Part shown: positions 23,300 through 35,056 of the stretch, one piece after another
Position numbering within the stretch: position 1 is the stretch's first letter
Layout of the letters: the number at the start of each line of letters is the position of its first letter
Assembly (NCBI GenBank): GCA_963576785.1
Contig: OY756148.1
Location: forward strand, 1,302,001-1,366,000
Length of the DNA stretch: 64,000 nt
Reading direction: 5' to 3'
Source of the DNA: Chlorophyllum brunneum
Taxonomy: Eukaryota > Basidiomycota > Agaricomycetes > Agaricales > Agaricaceae
Notes under the pieces: model-generated
Seen by the model: the letters and a program-made list of their open reading frames with translations, nothing else
Told to the model about the DNA's origin: nothing
Databases searched by the model: none
Position numbers and translations under genes: made by a program

Positions 23300-24328
23300 C
23301 ACTCGCAGATGTGATCACTTCAGGACATTGTTGTAGCCTTTACTCTCCCTAAACTATATGGAACGATTGATTTATCTCGTACGTTTGACGCGACTGGGTC
23401 CGGATGCCCAACACGTTTGTTTCCTGTGTACCATCGTACTTTTGTAGATTTTGTAGGCCGACTCCCGGCTGAGACGGCACGCCGTGTAGCTACGTATCTC
23501 GAATTTTATATCGTTCTCTTCGTTTGCCTATGTTATGAACTAACTCTAGAGCGCAGTACTCGGGAAGAAGTGTATGGGACTGTGTAATCACTACTCTAGT
23601 ATGTCATCTTCTAGCAGCGTATGGTTCTAGGTGATTCGGGTGTCGTTGGGATGGTTCTTATAACCAGATCACTGCCACGAAGAACAGTTGTCAACGATTA
23701 ATGGCCCCTGCGTATCTCATTGTTCCAGGCAGTGCATGTCCGCCGAAGAAATGATAGATTAACATCAAAATAACTGCCACACTTTTTTTGCCCATTGTGA
23801 AGCATGTTTTCCATGGAATAACGTACTTTTGCTGGGATCATAGTGAGGCTATGAGGCATCATCGCAACTTCAATAGCATTCATTAGTCCGCGGTAGGGAG
23901 AAGGATAACTGGGACCGAGAATCGAGTAAAAGAAGAACGGGTCGTGCACTTTGATCTTTCAAAGGCGCAGTTATTCGTCTCGGGTCGAGCCTCGGCCGAG
24001 AGAGCGGTGAGGGAGCCATAGCTTCTTGTCAAAATGTCATATTATCTGTCTTCTACACGCGTTCCCTTCTTGATATCAGTGAAAAAAAATGAAGGCAGAT
24101 TAGGCTACGTATTATGAATCGTACATGTTGTCCCGGTATATATAATACACATACGGTAATGCATCTAAGAATGAAGAAGTAAAAGAAGAAGTTGCGTGAT
24201 CACGACACCAAAAGTACGACACCTGCGGAAAATAAGACCTCGACAGATAATCCCTCCTACTACATCACTCTATGCCTATTAAGGTCCGCCATAACAAATC
24301 CGACAAAACCGAGAAGGGACAAATTGGA
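23300..24328. other. Convergent intergenic region, nothing recognised
   Basis: A 1-kb interval between the 3' ends of the pseudokinase (+) and TFA2 (-). It is AT-rich towards 24060-24190, with a poly-A-like run. No domain-bearing frame is present. One ACGCGT hexamer lies at 24057-24062 but is not near a start codon. Confidence 0.4.
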
Positions 24329-25425
24329 TTACGACTTTCCAGGGACGGGAAAGTCTTTGGACAAGTCGATTTCGCCTTTGAGATGGGTATTTGTGATCCG
24401 AACTTGACGTTGTCTCGGTGCACCGCCCTTTTTGCCCTTCTTTTTTGTTGTCGGGGCTTTCGGTGTTGGCGCTTCTGCATTTGTCACTTGCAAACCGTCT
24501 GCGCCACAATGAGTAACAAGAACAGCAGTGGAAAAAAAATAGAACGCACCATTAGCCAACTGCTTCAACAGATCCACATCATTGGGGACTTTCAACTCAT
24601 GCCATAAATCATGAAACTCCTTCTCGACTAATTTTCCAGCACCCTCTTCTTGTGGTTTAACTTCATTGTAAAATACCATTCGTAGTTGACCATCTTTGAC
24701 TGTACGGGTGACGAGAACTTCGCCTTCTTTTTCGAGTTCTTCGATGGCTTGAGGAGCTTCTTTCCATGATTCTTTGAGAGCACGGACGGAGATCCCGGAA
24801 CCTTTGCGGGTTTGACGTTGGATTTCAGTTAAGAGAGCTGCTTTGGAACGAAAGTTGAATTCGTGCTGGTGGTGAAGGTGAGTGGATGGCGTGAGGAGGT
24901 AGGGGAAGGGAGAAAGTTACTTTGTAGGAATAGAGATCTGTTTTGAGATCATAGTGGACTTTGTCGTGGGCTCTGAATTTTTCTAGGAGAAAGGAGTCTG
25001 TGTCGAGAGGTGTGTTCGTAACGATTGCGATGTCTTGTAGCCGCATTGGGTTGTGTGTTGACTATACGATAAATCATGAGTATAGCTCAAGAATTTAGGC
25101 AGGAGGGTGGTGTAGAGTACTTTGAGATGGTTCACGGCGTACACGAGTTGTGTGTTGACGTTGGTTCCCGTGCCCGTATCTGCAGGTTGAGAATACACGA
25201 TATCTGCAATGATCTAAGTATATTGGAAGGTCGGTCTCGGAAGTACGAGTATGTACTGGATTTTGGACGTTTCTTCTTGGATGAAGAGTTTTCTGGGCTA
25301 TCCGCGTTACTCGACTCTGCAGGGGTTGCGGGCGTCGCTGAACCCGGCTGGGAGTGCCATGAGGAGTAGTTTTGTTTATGCATGGCAGCTTTGAAAGCTG
25401 CAACATCTGCTGCGAGCTTTGACAT
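24329..25425 (-). CDS. TFA2: Transcription initiation factor TFIIE subunit beta
   Basis: The small subunit of TFIIE, which binds promoter DNA with TFIIE-alpha and helps recruit and control TFIIH in RNA polymerase II initiation; nuclear. Exons on the minus strand: 25257-25425, 25121-25203, 24921-25061, 24550-24865, 24329-24498 (292 codons). Residues 1-60 are a Ser/Pro-rich tail with a KKKRPKS basic stretch. The core winged-helix region includes QLVYAVNHLK, NPMRLQDIAIVTNTPLD and FRAHDKVHYDLKTDLYSYK. A second winged helix follows with KGSGISVRALKESWKEA and QLRMVFYNE. The C-terminal segment (EFHDLWHELKVPNDVDLLKQ) precedes a Lys-rich tail (TTKKKGKKGG). Length is near that of the yeast subunit. It is divergent from YAE1, with 169 bp between start codons. 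Confidence 0.92.
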
Positions 25426-25594
25426 GGTGGTGGTACGAGCCCAAGGTCGTCGGTGCTGTAGGTGACTTGTGACGTGATTCAGACTGAGTTGGGTTGTTTG
25501 GTTCTAGTGGTGTTAACAAATAGATAGGAAATTATCTAAATATTGATATCCCTTGTCTATTCCATCGCGTACTAGAACCCAGCCTGACGTAGTG
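25426..25594. promoter_or_regulatory. Bidirectional promoter TFA2 / YAE1
   Basis: Only 169 bp separate the divergent start codons of TFA2 and YAE1, so the two genes very likely share a promoter. No TATA box is evident, as expected for housekeeping genes. Confidence 0.5.
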
Positions 25595-26181
25595 ATGGAT
25601 GATTCTCCGTGGGACGAAGACCCAAACAATGCACGGCTGCAGGATGCAGAGTGGTCCAAGATCTCGTCAGACTTTACCAATGTCCGTCGTCTTTCGCTGC
25701 TACAACTCCTCATCCCCAAGCCAATAATACACAGGCAGGCTATCGAGAAGGCATAACTGCAGGCAAGGAAGCCGCACTGCAAGAAGGGTTCGACCAGGGC
25801 TTTGCTGAGATTGGGGTGCCATTAGGCAGGGAAGTGGGACTGGCGAGGGGAACGGCGTCGGCTATATTGTCAATCTTGTCAACACGTGGGAAGAGTATGG
25901 GGATGGATCTGGAGGCCGAGGTTCGAGAGATTCTGACTCAGCTGAACGAGGTGCGCTTTTCTGATATTGCACCGAGAGACGAAGCGGCGGAGGAGCATGC
26001 ACGGGAGCACATCGAGGATGGGGTGGATGTGAACGAAGAGTTGGCGGAGAAGAGGGACATGGAGATGCTGGAGGACATGCTGGGTGGGCTCGGGGGCGCG
26101 CAGAAAGGGCGGCCGACGGTGGAGACAGTGCGCAGGCTGGAGGGACGGCTGGCGGGGCTGGTAGGGGAGATAGGAAAATAA
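25595..26181 (+). CDS. YAE1: Essential protein Yae1 (Fe-S adaptor)
   Basis: Exons 25595-25681 and 25735-26181 (177 codons). In yeast, Yae1 works with Lto1 as an adaptor that brings the ABC protein Rli1/ABCE1 to the cytosolic iron-sulfur assembly machinery. The diagnostic feature is the deca-GX3 region directly after the intron: GYREGITAGKEAALQEGFDQ, continuing GFAEIGVPLGREVGLARG, with Gly every four residues. The N-terminus MDDSPWDED is acidic and conserved in style. The C-terminal half is a charged helical region. Start chosen at ATG 25595, since the upstream open codons lack ATG. Lon follows on the same strand with 89 bp between stop and start. Confidence 0.88.
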
Positions 26182-26270
26182 ATAAATAACTAAAGTGGGC
26201 CGTGATAGCCGGAGCAATATCACGTGGGACGGGGTCTGCGCTCTGGTCTGGCTCTCACCCAGTCTCTCCA

Positions 26271-29200
26271 ATGGCCACCTCGACGCTCCCTCTCCTCGCC
26301 CTCCCCCACCCCCTCATCCTCCTCCCAACATCCAGGTTCACCGTCCCCGTCACAAAGGACATCGGCGATGCCATCCTCGCCCTCATCGACCACTCCGACG
26401 CTCTCCCCGTCGTCGCTGCAGTCCCTCTCACCCAACCACCCAACTCCAACCCTCCCCAGGATGCAGACTCTCCACAGTACCCTCCGCAGTCACCTCTCGC
26501 AGAATGGGGCACCGCTGCTCGAGTCCTCCGTCTCGTCAAACCCCCGGCCCGGAATCCCCGCCAGCCATATCTCGTCTCCCTCCATGGTCTGACCCGTGTG
26601 CGCCTCATCCACATCCACGCAAACAAAGACAAGCTCCAACACATCACACACTCTCTACCAATCTTTGACGTCGAGTATCCCCCGACAGAAAAGGTCCCTA
26701 ATAGAGAAACCATCGACAGGTTCAAGCAGGCCGCTCTCAGGCTCTTGGATCGTCTCGCACGGGATGCAGTCCAGCCTACTCGAAAGGAGGGGTACAATAA
26801 GATTGCAGGTATGTTGGATGACATAACCGACGCTCGGACACCTTGGATGGCCGATGTTCTCGTCGGAAGTATCAACACAGACTATGCCGATAAATTAGGT
26901 CAGCCATATGCACTATCCCGAGGGCAAAGAATTAATTTCCCGTCATTATAGCCGTTCTCAGCACTCCAGATACTGCTGCTCGGCTCTCACTTGCCGCCGA
27001 TATCTTCCTCAAGCAAGCATCCATATCCGAGGTTTCCAAGAAAATTGCCTCTGCTGTGGACGAGTCTTTGTCCAAGCAGCAAAAGGAGTTTTTCCTCAGA
27101 CAACAACTCGCTGCTATTCAAAGAGAACTTTCGACGCTTCAACGTGGTGTTGGCAATGGTACAAACACCCCCTCCGACGTTGCAACGAGCGGTAGCTCTA
27201 GTGAGCTAGATGACGACGAGCAACACGAGGCGGATGATTTGGCTGATCTCAAGAAACGGATCGAGGCTATGGAGCCAGGGAGTGAGGAGCGGAAGATGGG
27301 TGTACGTGAATGGAGAAGACTAAAGAGAATACCTCAGGGGAGCGTCGAAAATGGTGTCATCAGGAGCTATGTACGTTTCTTCCTGATTTCATTCCTCAGA
27401 AATCAACTAACCCTTCTGGTGGCCAGCTCGAATGGTTAACCTCGGTCCCCTGGCCAACTACCTCAACCCCAGTTGCAAACACTGGAATCAGAGACAAGGC
27501 GTTTCTCAAAAGTACTCGTGCCCAACTCGACGCTGACCACTTTGGGCTCGATAAGATCAAAAAACGACTGATCGAGTACCTCGCTGTTGTCCGACTCAAG
27601 GAACTCAATGCAGAGAAAGAAGCACGCGAAGCAGAGGCAGTCGCCGCTGCTGAAGAAGCTGCCAAGCAAGCACAAGAATCATCGTCCTCAGATGAATCCA
27701 CTAAGGATGAGAAAGCTTTGGTTCCATATGATCCGAAATCCACATCTAACCCCGCGCCCACCAAACTCCGCTCATCCCAATCAACTCAAACTCCCTCACC
27801 GACACCCCCGCGCACGACGCAAAGCGTGACCAAAGGCCCAATCTTACTCTTCGTCGGCCCACCAGGCACAGGCAAAACGTCTCTTGGTCAATCTATTGCC
27901 CGGGCCTTGGATAGACCATTCCAGCGTATAGCCCTCGGCGGTGTCCGCGACGAAGCTGAAATTCGTGGTCACCGTCGTACATATGTCGCTTCGGGTCCAG
28001 GCCTAATTGTCCAAGCACTTCGTAAAGCCGGTCGTCGTGACCCCGTCATCGTCCTCGACGAAATTGATAAAATCGGTCAAAGCAATTTCCACGGTGATCC
28101 TGGGGCGGCGCTTCTAGAAGTTTTGGATCCGGAACAGAATCATACGTTCAATGATCATTATATCAATGTCCCAATTGATTTATCCCAGGTGCTATTCATC
28201 TGCACCGCCAATACCCTTGATACGATTTCGGCGCCGTTGTTGGATCGATGTGAGGTGGTACAGTTGAGTGGGTATACGTATGATGAGAAGATGAATATTG
28301 CGAGGAGGTTTTTGTTGCCTAAGCAGTTGAAGGCTAATGGGTTGAAGGAGGAACATGTGGATATGAGTGAGGGAGCACTGAGAGGTGTTGCGGTGAGGTA
28401 TACGAGGGAAGCTGGTGTGAGGAGTCTGGAGAGGGCTATTGGTGGTGTTGTGAGGTTTAAAGCTGTCGAATGGGCAGAGTGGGTGGAGAAATGTGAGAAG
28501 GAGGGTAAAGTTTCTTTTGTTCCGCCTTTCAGAACACCATCAGTGGAATCAAATCAGAAGGTGGAGGGAGAAGGGGTGTATAACTCTCTTGTGGAACTTT
28601 CGCAACTCGAGTCAATACTCGGTCTACCGCGATATGATTCTTCTGAAGAGAAGGAGAGAGAGGAGAGACGCGGAGTTGTGTACGGACTCGTAGTCATGGG
28701 ACAAGGAGAAGGTGGAATCCTCCCCGTTGAGAGCATTATGGTCCCAGGAACTGGCAAATTAAAACTCACTGGATCACTCGGTGAAGTTATCAAAGAGAGT
28801 GGCGAGCTAGCGTTGAGCTGGGTGAAGAGACATGCTTGGGAGTTGGGCGTCGTTGAGGGTAAGATGCAGGATCCTCTCAAGTTCGCCGGACGTGGCACAG
28901 GATCAGGGAAATCCGGGGAAAGTGGAGTAGATGTGCATCTGCATTTACCAGCCGGGGCACAAAAGAAGGATGGCCCGAGTGCTGGCGTCGCGATGACTTG
29001 TGCTTTGGTGTCGTTACTTACGGGCGCTTGCGTCCCAATTCATGTAGCCATGACTGGCGAGGTATGTTTTCTTTGTCCATTTATCACACTCGCACCTGTT
29101 GATTTATTTTTAGATCACTCTTCGCGGTCGTGTGACCCCGGTAGGGGGTATCAAAGAAAAAGTACTCGGCGCACACAGAGCAGGAGTAACTAAAGTCATA

Positions 29201-29416
29201 CTACCTTACGCCAATCGGAAAGACGTCGAACATGACGTCCCGCCTGAAGTCAAACGTGAGATGGAGTTTTCCTTTGTGCGTACGGTTGGAGACGCACTCG
29301 AGGCGGCGTTTGGTAAAGGTGTGATTGGATGGAGAAGACCTGGTGATGATTTGGGTAGTAACGAACCGTTCGGTGCGAGGAGAGGTGCCGGAGTGTTAGT
29401 GGAGAGTCGGTTGTGA
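26271..29416 (+). CDS. Lon protease, peroxisomal type
   Basis: ATP-dependent serine protease that degrades damaged or misfolded proteins. Exons: 26271-26898, 26952-27370, 27427-29061, 29114-29416 (994 codons). The N-terminal substrate domain starts at [20 protein letters not shown] with no basic mitochondrial presequence. The linker has [10 protein letters not shown] and [20 protein letters not shown]. The AAA+ domain shows Walker [10 protein letters not shown] (about residue 492), Walker [12 protein letters not shown] and sensor region [10 protein letters not shown]. The protease domain has KKDGPSAGV with the catalytic Ser (about residue 866) and [18 protein letters not shown] with the catalytic Lys. 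The last three residues are Ser-Arg-Leu, a peroxisomal PTS1 variant. Together with the missing presequence this makes the peroxisomal homologue (LONP2/Pln type) more likely than mitochondrial Pim1. A low-complexity Glu/Ser/Pro insert precedes Walker A. Confidence 0.93.
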
Positions 29417-29950
29417 AAGACTGTGATGTGATATTATGTATGTGTTTGGTTTTGTGCGTTTTTTTTTGTACCACGAGATGCCTTCTTTTTTCTTTTTTGT
29501 TTTCTTGGAAACCACGCATAACAAGTGATTCTTTGCACACACACGCGCATACGAACCAGGCGAATTACTCGACTGGCTGTACTATCTTCATCGAATTACC
29601 CTTCCCGCTCGTTTTTGTTTTCCGTCGCTGTCTCAATTCACTCTCTTTTGTTTTCCGAACATATAAATCGTGACAACTCAATCAATCAGCCAATCAGTCA
29701 TTACGTACTGAGACTGAGCAGTGAGAAAATGCCAAGCTATGATTTAAATACATGCTTCTGATTTAACAGTGGTATATACGGCGGGTAACACGGAAGAGGA
29801 TGGGGGAGTACTGATAAGGGAGTTGAAATTCCAACCCCAAATCAAGCGCTAACCAACCCACATCCATCAGGGTATATATGTATCCCATCATACGAATCGG
29901 ATGCTCAAAAGAATACTCTCACCGATAGAGAGATCCCTGGTGAAAACCCT
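29417..29950. other. Convergent intergenic region, nothing recognised
   Basis: It holds the 3' ends of Lon (+) and the receptor-like gene (-). T-rich runs at about 29460-29510 could serve Lon 3' end formation. No gene is seen. Confidence 0.4.
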
Positions 29951-31431
29951 TTAACCGGAACCCATCGTCCTCGGACGACTCCATCCCGCAGGCCCAGGAT
30001 ACGGCGGCAACTCATCAAAATCACTGCCATCTCTCGTCGTACTTGCCACGCTACGAGCACCCGCCCTACCCAACGATATGTTCCGAAAATGCAACGCCCG
30101 AGTAAAGAACGTGTTCGAACTCGTTGTGGTCGCTGTCGGAAGTTCAGTGTTAATGAAGGGACGGAGGGTGGTATCGATAGTAAGTGTCTGCGGTGTGTTG
30201 TTGTTGGGGTTGGTGTTTCGGTTATTGTTGTCATCACTATCGGCAGTAGAGAGCTGGTTTGAGCGGCCAGCAGCTGCGGCTGTGTCAATTGTTCCGCGAA
30301 AGTCATTGGCTTCTGAGATGAACGCTAGAGGCGTGGCGGAAAATCTAAGAGGAGCAAGGACAATGTTGTGCGTGGCTGGCTGAGATGGGTAGAGCGTACT
30401 GCTCTGGGAACCGACGGGATCATCAAAACGAGGTGATACCTCAGGTTGGTCCAAATTGTCTGCCTCCAGTGCTTGCGGCCGTGCTTTTTCTGAAATGGGT
30501 ACAGGAGGAAACCCGGTATTGGAGGAATTGGGTCCTATAGCATGTGTAGGTCTATGGCCAGGCGGAAGTGGATAAGGCCTTAACAGCCCCCGTCGCCTCT
30601 TTCGATAACACCAGAGGCAGGCAAGTAAGATGATTGTCCCCAAGGCTACGGCTGATCCGATGACAAGGCCTATGATACCACCTCTAGAAATTGTAGTCTG
30701 GTGTGATGCCGCGATGGGTGTTATAGTTGCGGTGGGTGTTATGGGTGCTATGGAAGGGGCAACGGTACTAGAGGAGTGGGAGGAAGACGGGGGGAGGGTT
30801 GTGGTTGGAGAAAGGGTCGTGGTCTGGCTGGTCGGAGCTGGGGAGTTGGTAGCGCTTTTGGAGCAGGCTTGGGGCGTATTTGTAGAGACGTGGGCACAAT
30901 CCGCTGACGGTTTCCCCCCTGTGGTGGGCTGGACACCAGGTTTGGCGACTAGGGTGCGGGTAATGACTGTCGTAGCCGTTGACGTGCGTGTACTAGTTAC
31001 GGGAGGGCTTGAGTGAATAATAATGTAGTCCAAGATCAATGGGTATTCGTCGCTGCTGTGGGTTATGACCAGTGTGTGCTGCCCATCATCCAGTTCGGGA
31101 GAGGTATATAAAAGCTGTTCGAACAGTTTTTCGTCCACTAATCTGAAAACCTCATCAGGGGTTCCGTTGTCAATACTGAAGGAGGAGTCCAGTCCATCTT
31201 CTATGGCCCCGAAGACCTGGACTGATGTGCCTAGTAATCGTCAGCACCCGAAGTCTGGGCGGGTTTGACGAAGATTGTACCTCTGAACGAAAAGGTTGCT
31301 GTCGACCCCCAGTTCCGGGACTCACTCATAGTCCCCTCAAACGCCTTGCCGTTTCCAATATGGTGCCAATCATCATCGGCAAATTGTGAATACCTTATAG
31401 ATGGATCGCTATCATCAAGCGTTGAGGACAT
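29951..31431 (-). CDS. Single-pass receptor-like membrane protein
   Basis: Exons on the minus strand: 31281-31431 and 29951-31230 (476 codons). Residues 1-140 form a beta-rich module starting DDSDPSIRYSQFADDDWHHI, with GSTATFSFRGTSVQVFGAI and DDGQHTLVITHSS. This resembles the galactose-binding-like ectodomains of many Agaricomycete surface proteins. A Ser/Thr/Pro-rich stalk follows, likely O-glycosylated, and then one transmembrane helix (GIIGLVIGSAVALGTIILLA) with a basic stop-transfer CYRKRRRG. The cytoplasmic tail is Pro/Asn-rich with an Asn repeat and a PPYPGPAGW-type end. No signal peptide is visible at the chosen ATG; an upstream exon could supply one. The function (adhesion, sensing) is unproven. 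Confidence 0.78.
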
Positions 31432-32525
31432 TTCATAGGGTTGAACAGAGAAAAGAGCGAATGTGAAAAACGAGCGGAAGGTTATGCAGGCCGAGAGAAG
31501 ATGGGATGAGATTGAAACACATCATTTTCTCGTAGGTTCCAGGCTTAAGTATGCTGATTCCTGCGTTGAGAACACGGGGATGGCCCCGCCAACAATAGTC
31601 CTATGTTTGATGCTGCCTTGCGCAGCAGTGTGCGGGCCGGGACAGTGACGACGGACCCGATCAGAGCTAGTTGGCAGTTCAAGGGTGACTGAGCTGGTGA
31701 TTAAGACACAGCGTGAGGGTACTGCAGGAACCACTAGCAACAACATGGCTGAACGAAGAGGGTGGTGGAAGCATCTTTGATGTGATTTGCCATCACTTGG
31801 CATCGCTCTGTTGGTCGACCACGTTGGGCTCTAAAGCGCCACAAGTACAAACCAAGTAGAAGGAGGGATCGTATAAGTTACAAGGGACATACTACCACGA
31901 ATCCTTGGGGATTTGGGTCTCATACGGCTATAGAGACATGCGTACGAAAGGTGGTAGATAAGTTCTGGTTCACGCCAGAGTGGTTGACGCAGTGCAGCAA
32001 CGCGCCACCTTCTCCAACCTCCATGACAGCCAGGTGGTAATAACGGAATCACACATGGTATTCCTACAGTTGAATCTCGATGAGCGGATACTAGTTGTCA
32101 CATCTGATGGCCCTGGGCTTGATGATTTTGGTTAACAAGGAAAATTCCGTCAATGTGCAATAACTGATAACTTGTAAAATGTTTCAATGACAAGCCTAAC
32201 ACATTGTACTGAATAAAAACATTGGTAGGAAATGACATTCAGGACTGGTTCAAGTCGGATTATTTCAACCAAAGTCTAGACCCTGCTAACAGGTATCTCG
32301 GCCTCGGCCTTGTCTTGAACCTGCCGAACCCAAAAGGTTGATGACTAAGCGACATACTCTCTTGCGAACCACGGCTGCTCCGAATGACGAGACGCAGTAC
32401 GGAGCGCTCAGCTTGGGCTCGCAAGAATGGACCTCCTCCAGGCTTTGTCATCACTCGGGCCGTGACATCTGCACCCGACCATCTTCGTCCTTCGGGTTGA
32501 ATTTGTGAAGCACACCGGTGTCAAA
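31432..32525. other. Divergent intergenic region, nothing recognised
   Basis: A 1.1-kb interval between two divergent start codons, so it contains two promoters. Several short frames exist, but none has a domain or splice support. Confidence 0.4.
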
Positions 32526-34471
32526 ATGCACTCTGCGTTGTGTGTAGAAGAGCTACTGCTCCGCATCTTCAGCGATCCGATTTTGGCCTCTCAACCTGTC
32601 TATGGTGTGGAGCCCATGTCTCCATTCAAGGCCTATTATCTTCGACGATACCCGCTTCTATCGCTGGCACTCACTTGTAAAACATTTTCAGAACCTGCAC
32701 TACGTCTTTTATGGAAGCAAGTTGATGGAATAGACCAACTGCTGAGAACAATGTCAGGCGAAATCATCAAAATCACAGACCCTTTGCTGGGAGCTAGGGA
32801 AGAAGGTGGAGAAGATGAGGACGAGGATACTTGGCAGGTCGAATTGGAACAACTCAGTGACGAAGAGTGGGAGGGATGGGGTTCGGGTCGAAGGTTTAAA
32901 AAGTACGGGCCATCTCGAAAGTACTTGGTAAGGACTCCTCGTTTATTTCGAGATGATAATAGCTGAGTTTATTTCAGATTTTCAAAAGACTACCTGTCGA
33001 ACGAGATTGGGAACCATTTGACAGATATGCGGCATTAGTCAGGGAATTTAAAACTCAGAGCCCTAATGCCACTGGTGATGAGCTGAAACTAGCGCGGAAT
33101 GTGTATGAAGCGCTGCTCGCCCGTTACGCCTCCAATGGAGCTCCTCTTCTGCCCGGCCTTCAATATCTAACTTGCACGGGTCGGCAGCTTCGGTATTCTT
33201 CCTCCCTACTTGGTCCCCATCTCCGCTCTCTCTGCCTCCCGCAATCACCTTTCTATAATGGTACTTCCTATGAGAGAGATCTACAGGTTTTCCTGGAGGC
33301 AGTGCGGTCCAACCCTCCACCGCTCAAGTCTTTGGAACTGGATTATGTCGCTTCTTCCCGTGTCAGTCAGCTTTTCGCCGATGTCGTGATTGATGTGCAT
33401 CGACAAGGGGAGGGGCTTGACGTAATCCGTGCGCATCCTGCCCCCGGTCTTTCACTCAAAGCCTTGAAGGTTTTACTAATGGAAAAAAACGTACGGGAGG
33501 TACAGGTCAAGGTTGAGCAGTTTGACCTCGACCAAGTCTTGGCTGCATCCACATCTGATCCTGTGAAGGACCTCCGGGTACTAGAGATATATTCCATCAT
33601 ACCCGTGAAAGGTCTTGCAACCAATCTGTACCTAGAGTTACCCTTCTTCCAGGAGTTTTTCCGACGTCTACATGCGCCTAACCTTGCCTCATTCACGTTC
33701 ACTGGTGGGCCTTTCCATCTTGGCGCTGATGACGTCAGGGCGATGTTCACGTACCTGCAACAAGGGAATGCTTACGCCACAGCGGGTCGTAACATTCCCG
33801 GCCCTGCCATCAACATCTCACCAGTCATCAGGAGTAACTATGGAGAGGCGACCGTCGAGCTCCCACATCCCGTCTGCACATTCGCAAACTCCTTCCATCT
33901 CCTCTGCGAACCAATCTCGTCTACGGATTCCACCCCACCCTTCGCCCATCTACGAATTCTCAACCTTCACCGCGTTCTTGTAGACTTGACAGATGACGAA
34001 ATTGGTGCTTTATCTTCATCCCTGCCTCGGTTGACCTCCTTCCAGGTTGAAACGGGCAGTGAGAGGAGGACAGGACAGTCCAGAACAACCCTGGTTGGCA
34101 TCTGGTTACTGGCCAAAAATTGCAGGTTTATCAAATCCGTAGGCATCTGGTTAAATGCTATACTCGACTGGGAGCGGTTCGCTATCGCCACTGAGCGCAC
34201 GGTGCCCGATGACGCAGTCGGCAGGCAAACCCTCTTGGGCGATGCACGAAACATGAGCCTGAATGAACTGACAGTCGGAGACTCGGATATTGGGGATTCC
34301 GAAACAGTGATCGATTTCCTTGCGGTCGTATGCCCTCATGTTGTCAACCTGAATTACCAAAATACAAGGAACCCTACTAGGAGCGAGCAATTGTGGAGGG
34401 AAGTTCGGTTTGGCAGGCGCCCTGCAGGGCATTGGACAATTCCAACTACGCTAGAGATGCACAATGCCTAG
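32526..34471 (+). CDS. F-box-like / Leu-rich protein (different subfamily)
   Basis: Exons 32526-32927 and 32978-34471 (631 codons). The open frame reaches 32505, but that is GTG; the first ATG is 32526. The N-terminus (LCVEELLLRIFSDPI and PLLSLALTCKTFSEPALRLLW) is a compact F-box-like motif. After a strongly acidic linker (EEGGEDEDED), the intron and exon 2 give SRKYLIFKRLPVERDWEPFD, then a Leu-rich repeat-like region (LPGLQYLTCTG, LLGPHLRSLCLP, LKSLELDY). It differs clearly from paralogues A-C, which have a coiled coil first. A substrate-binding role in an SCF complex is inferred from the family only. Confidence 0.82.
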
Positions 34472-35056
34472 GGAGGATAGTGTTACTCCAAATACTCCAG
34501 ACCGGGTTTCGGGGCTCAACCAACAGAAATGAAATAGAGTAGTAGTGCGAACCAAAGCTGATTCTCTCTTAGTGGAGACATCTGTATGAGTAGTAGTGAA
34601 TTCATCCTCGTTTCCCCCGTGCTCATTCCGATCTAGTTGCGCAGCCTAGATTTTTGACCTTTCGAAGCAGATGCTATGCGATACGTTGTCCAAACCATGG
34701 AAGGGATATGGACGTATTATGAAGCAGTCTGATCCAGAGCTCTCGTAGCGAGATTATACAAGAGCGTATTTGCATCCGGTGTCTTTTAGACAACATTGGT
34801 TGGACGAAGATCGACCATGTCAGCAGGGAGGAAATCTAGGCTAGGCGGCAGCAGCAACGCCATGACACTTCCCTCTACTCAGTTGCCCAGACCCAAGACC
34901 CGAGCAAGTGGAGCGTGATCAATTGACTATAAGCTAGGTTCCCAGGGACATCATTCGTGCAGTAGTGAAAAGCGATTGTTGGTACCATGAGCTAGTGATC
35001 TCCCGGTAAGGGGGGGGGAATCTCTATACTTACAGTCGAATCACAACGGAGATCAG
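34472..35056. other. Convergent intergenic region, nothing recognised
   Basis: It lies between stop codons of the F-box-like gene (+) and LCL3 (-). A G9 run occurs near 35010. No gene or repeat is recognised. Confidence 0.4.

Noticed and set aside
26255..26878. 207-codon minus-strand frame
   Set aside because: It is antisense to the first exon of Lon and explained by GC-rich codons there.
30630..31016. 128-codon hydrophobic plus-strand frame
   Set aside because: It is a mirror of the Ser/Thr/Pro stalk of the receptor-like gene on the minus strand.
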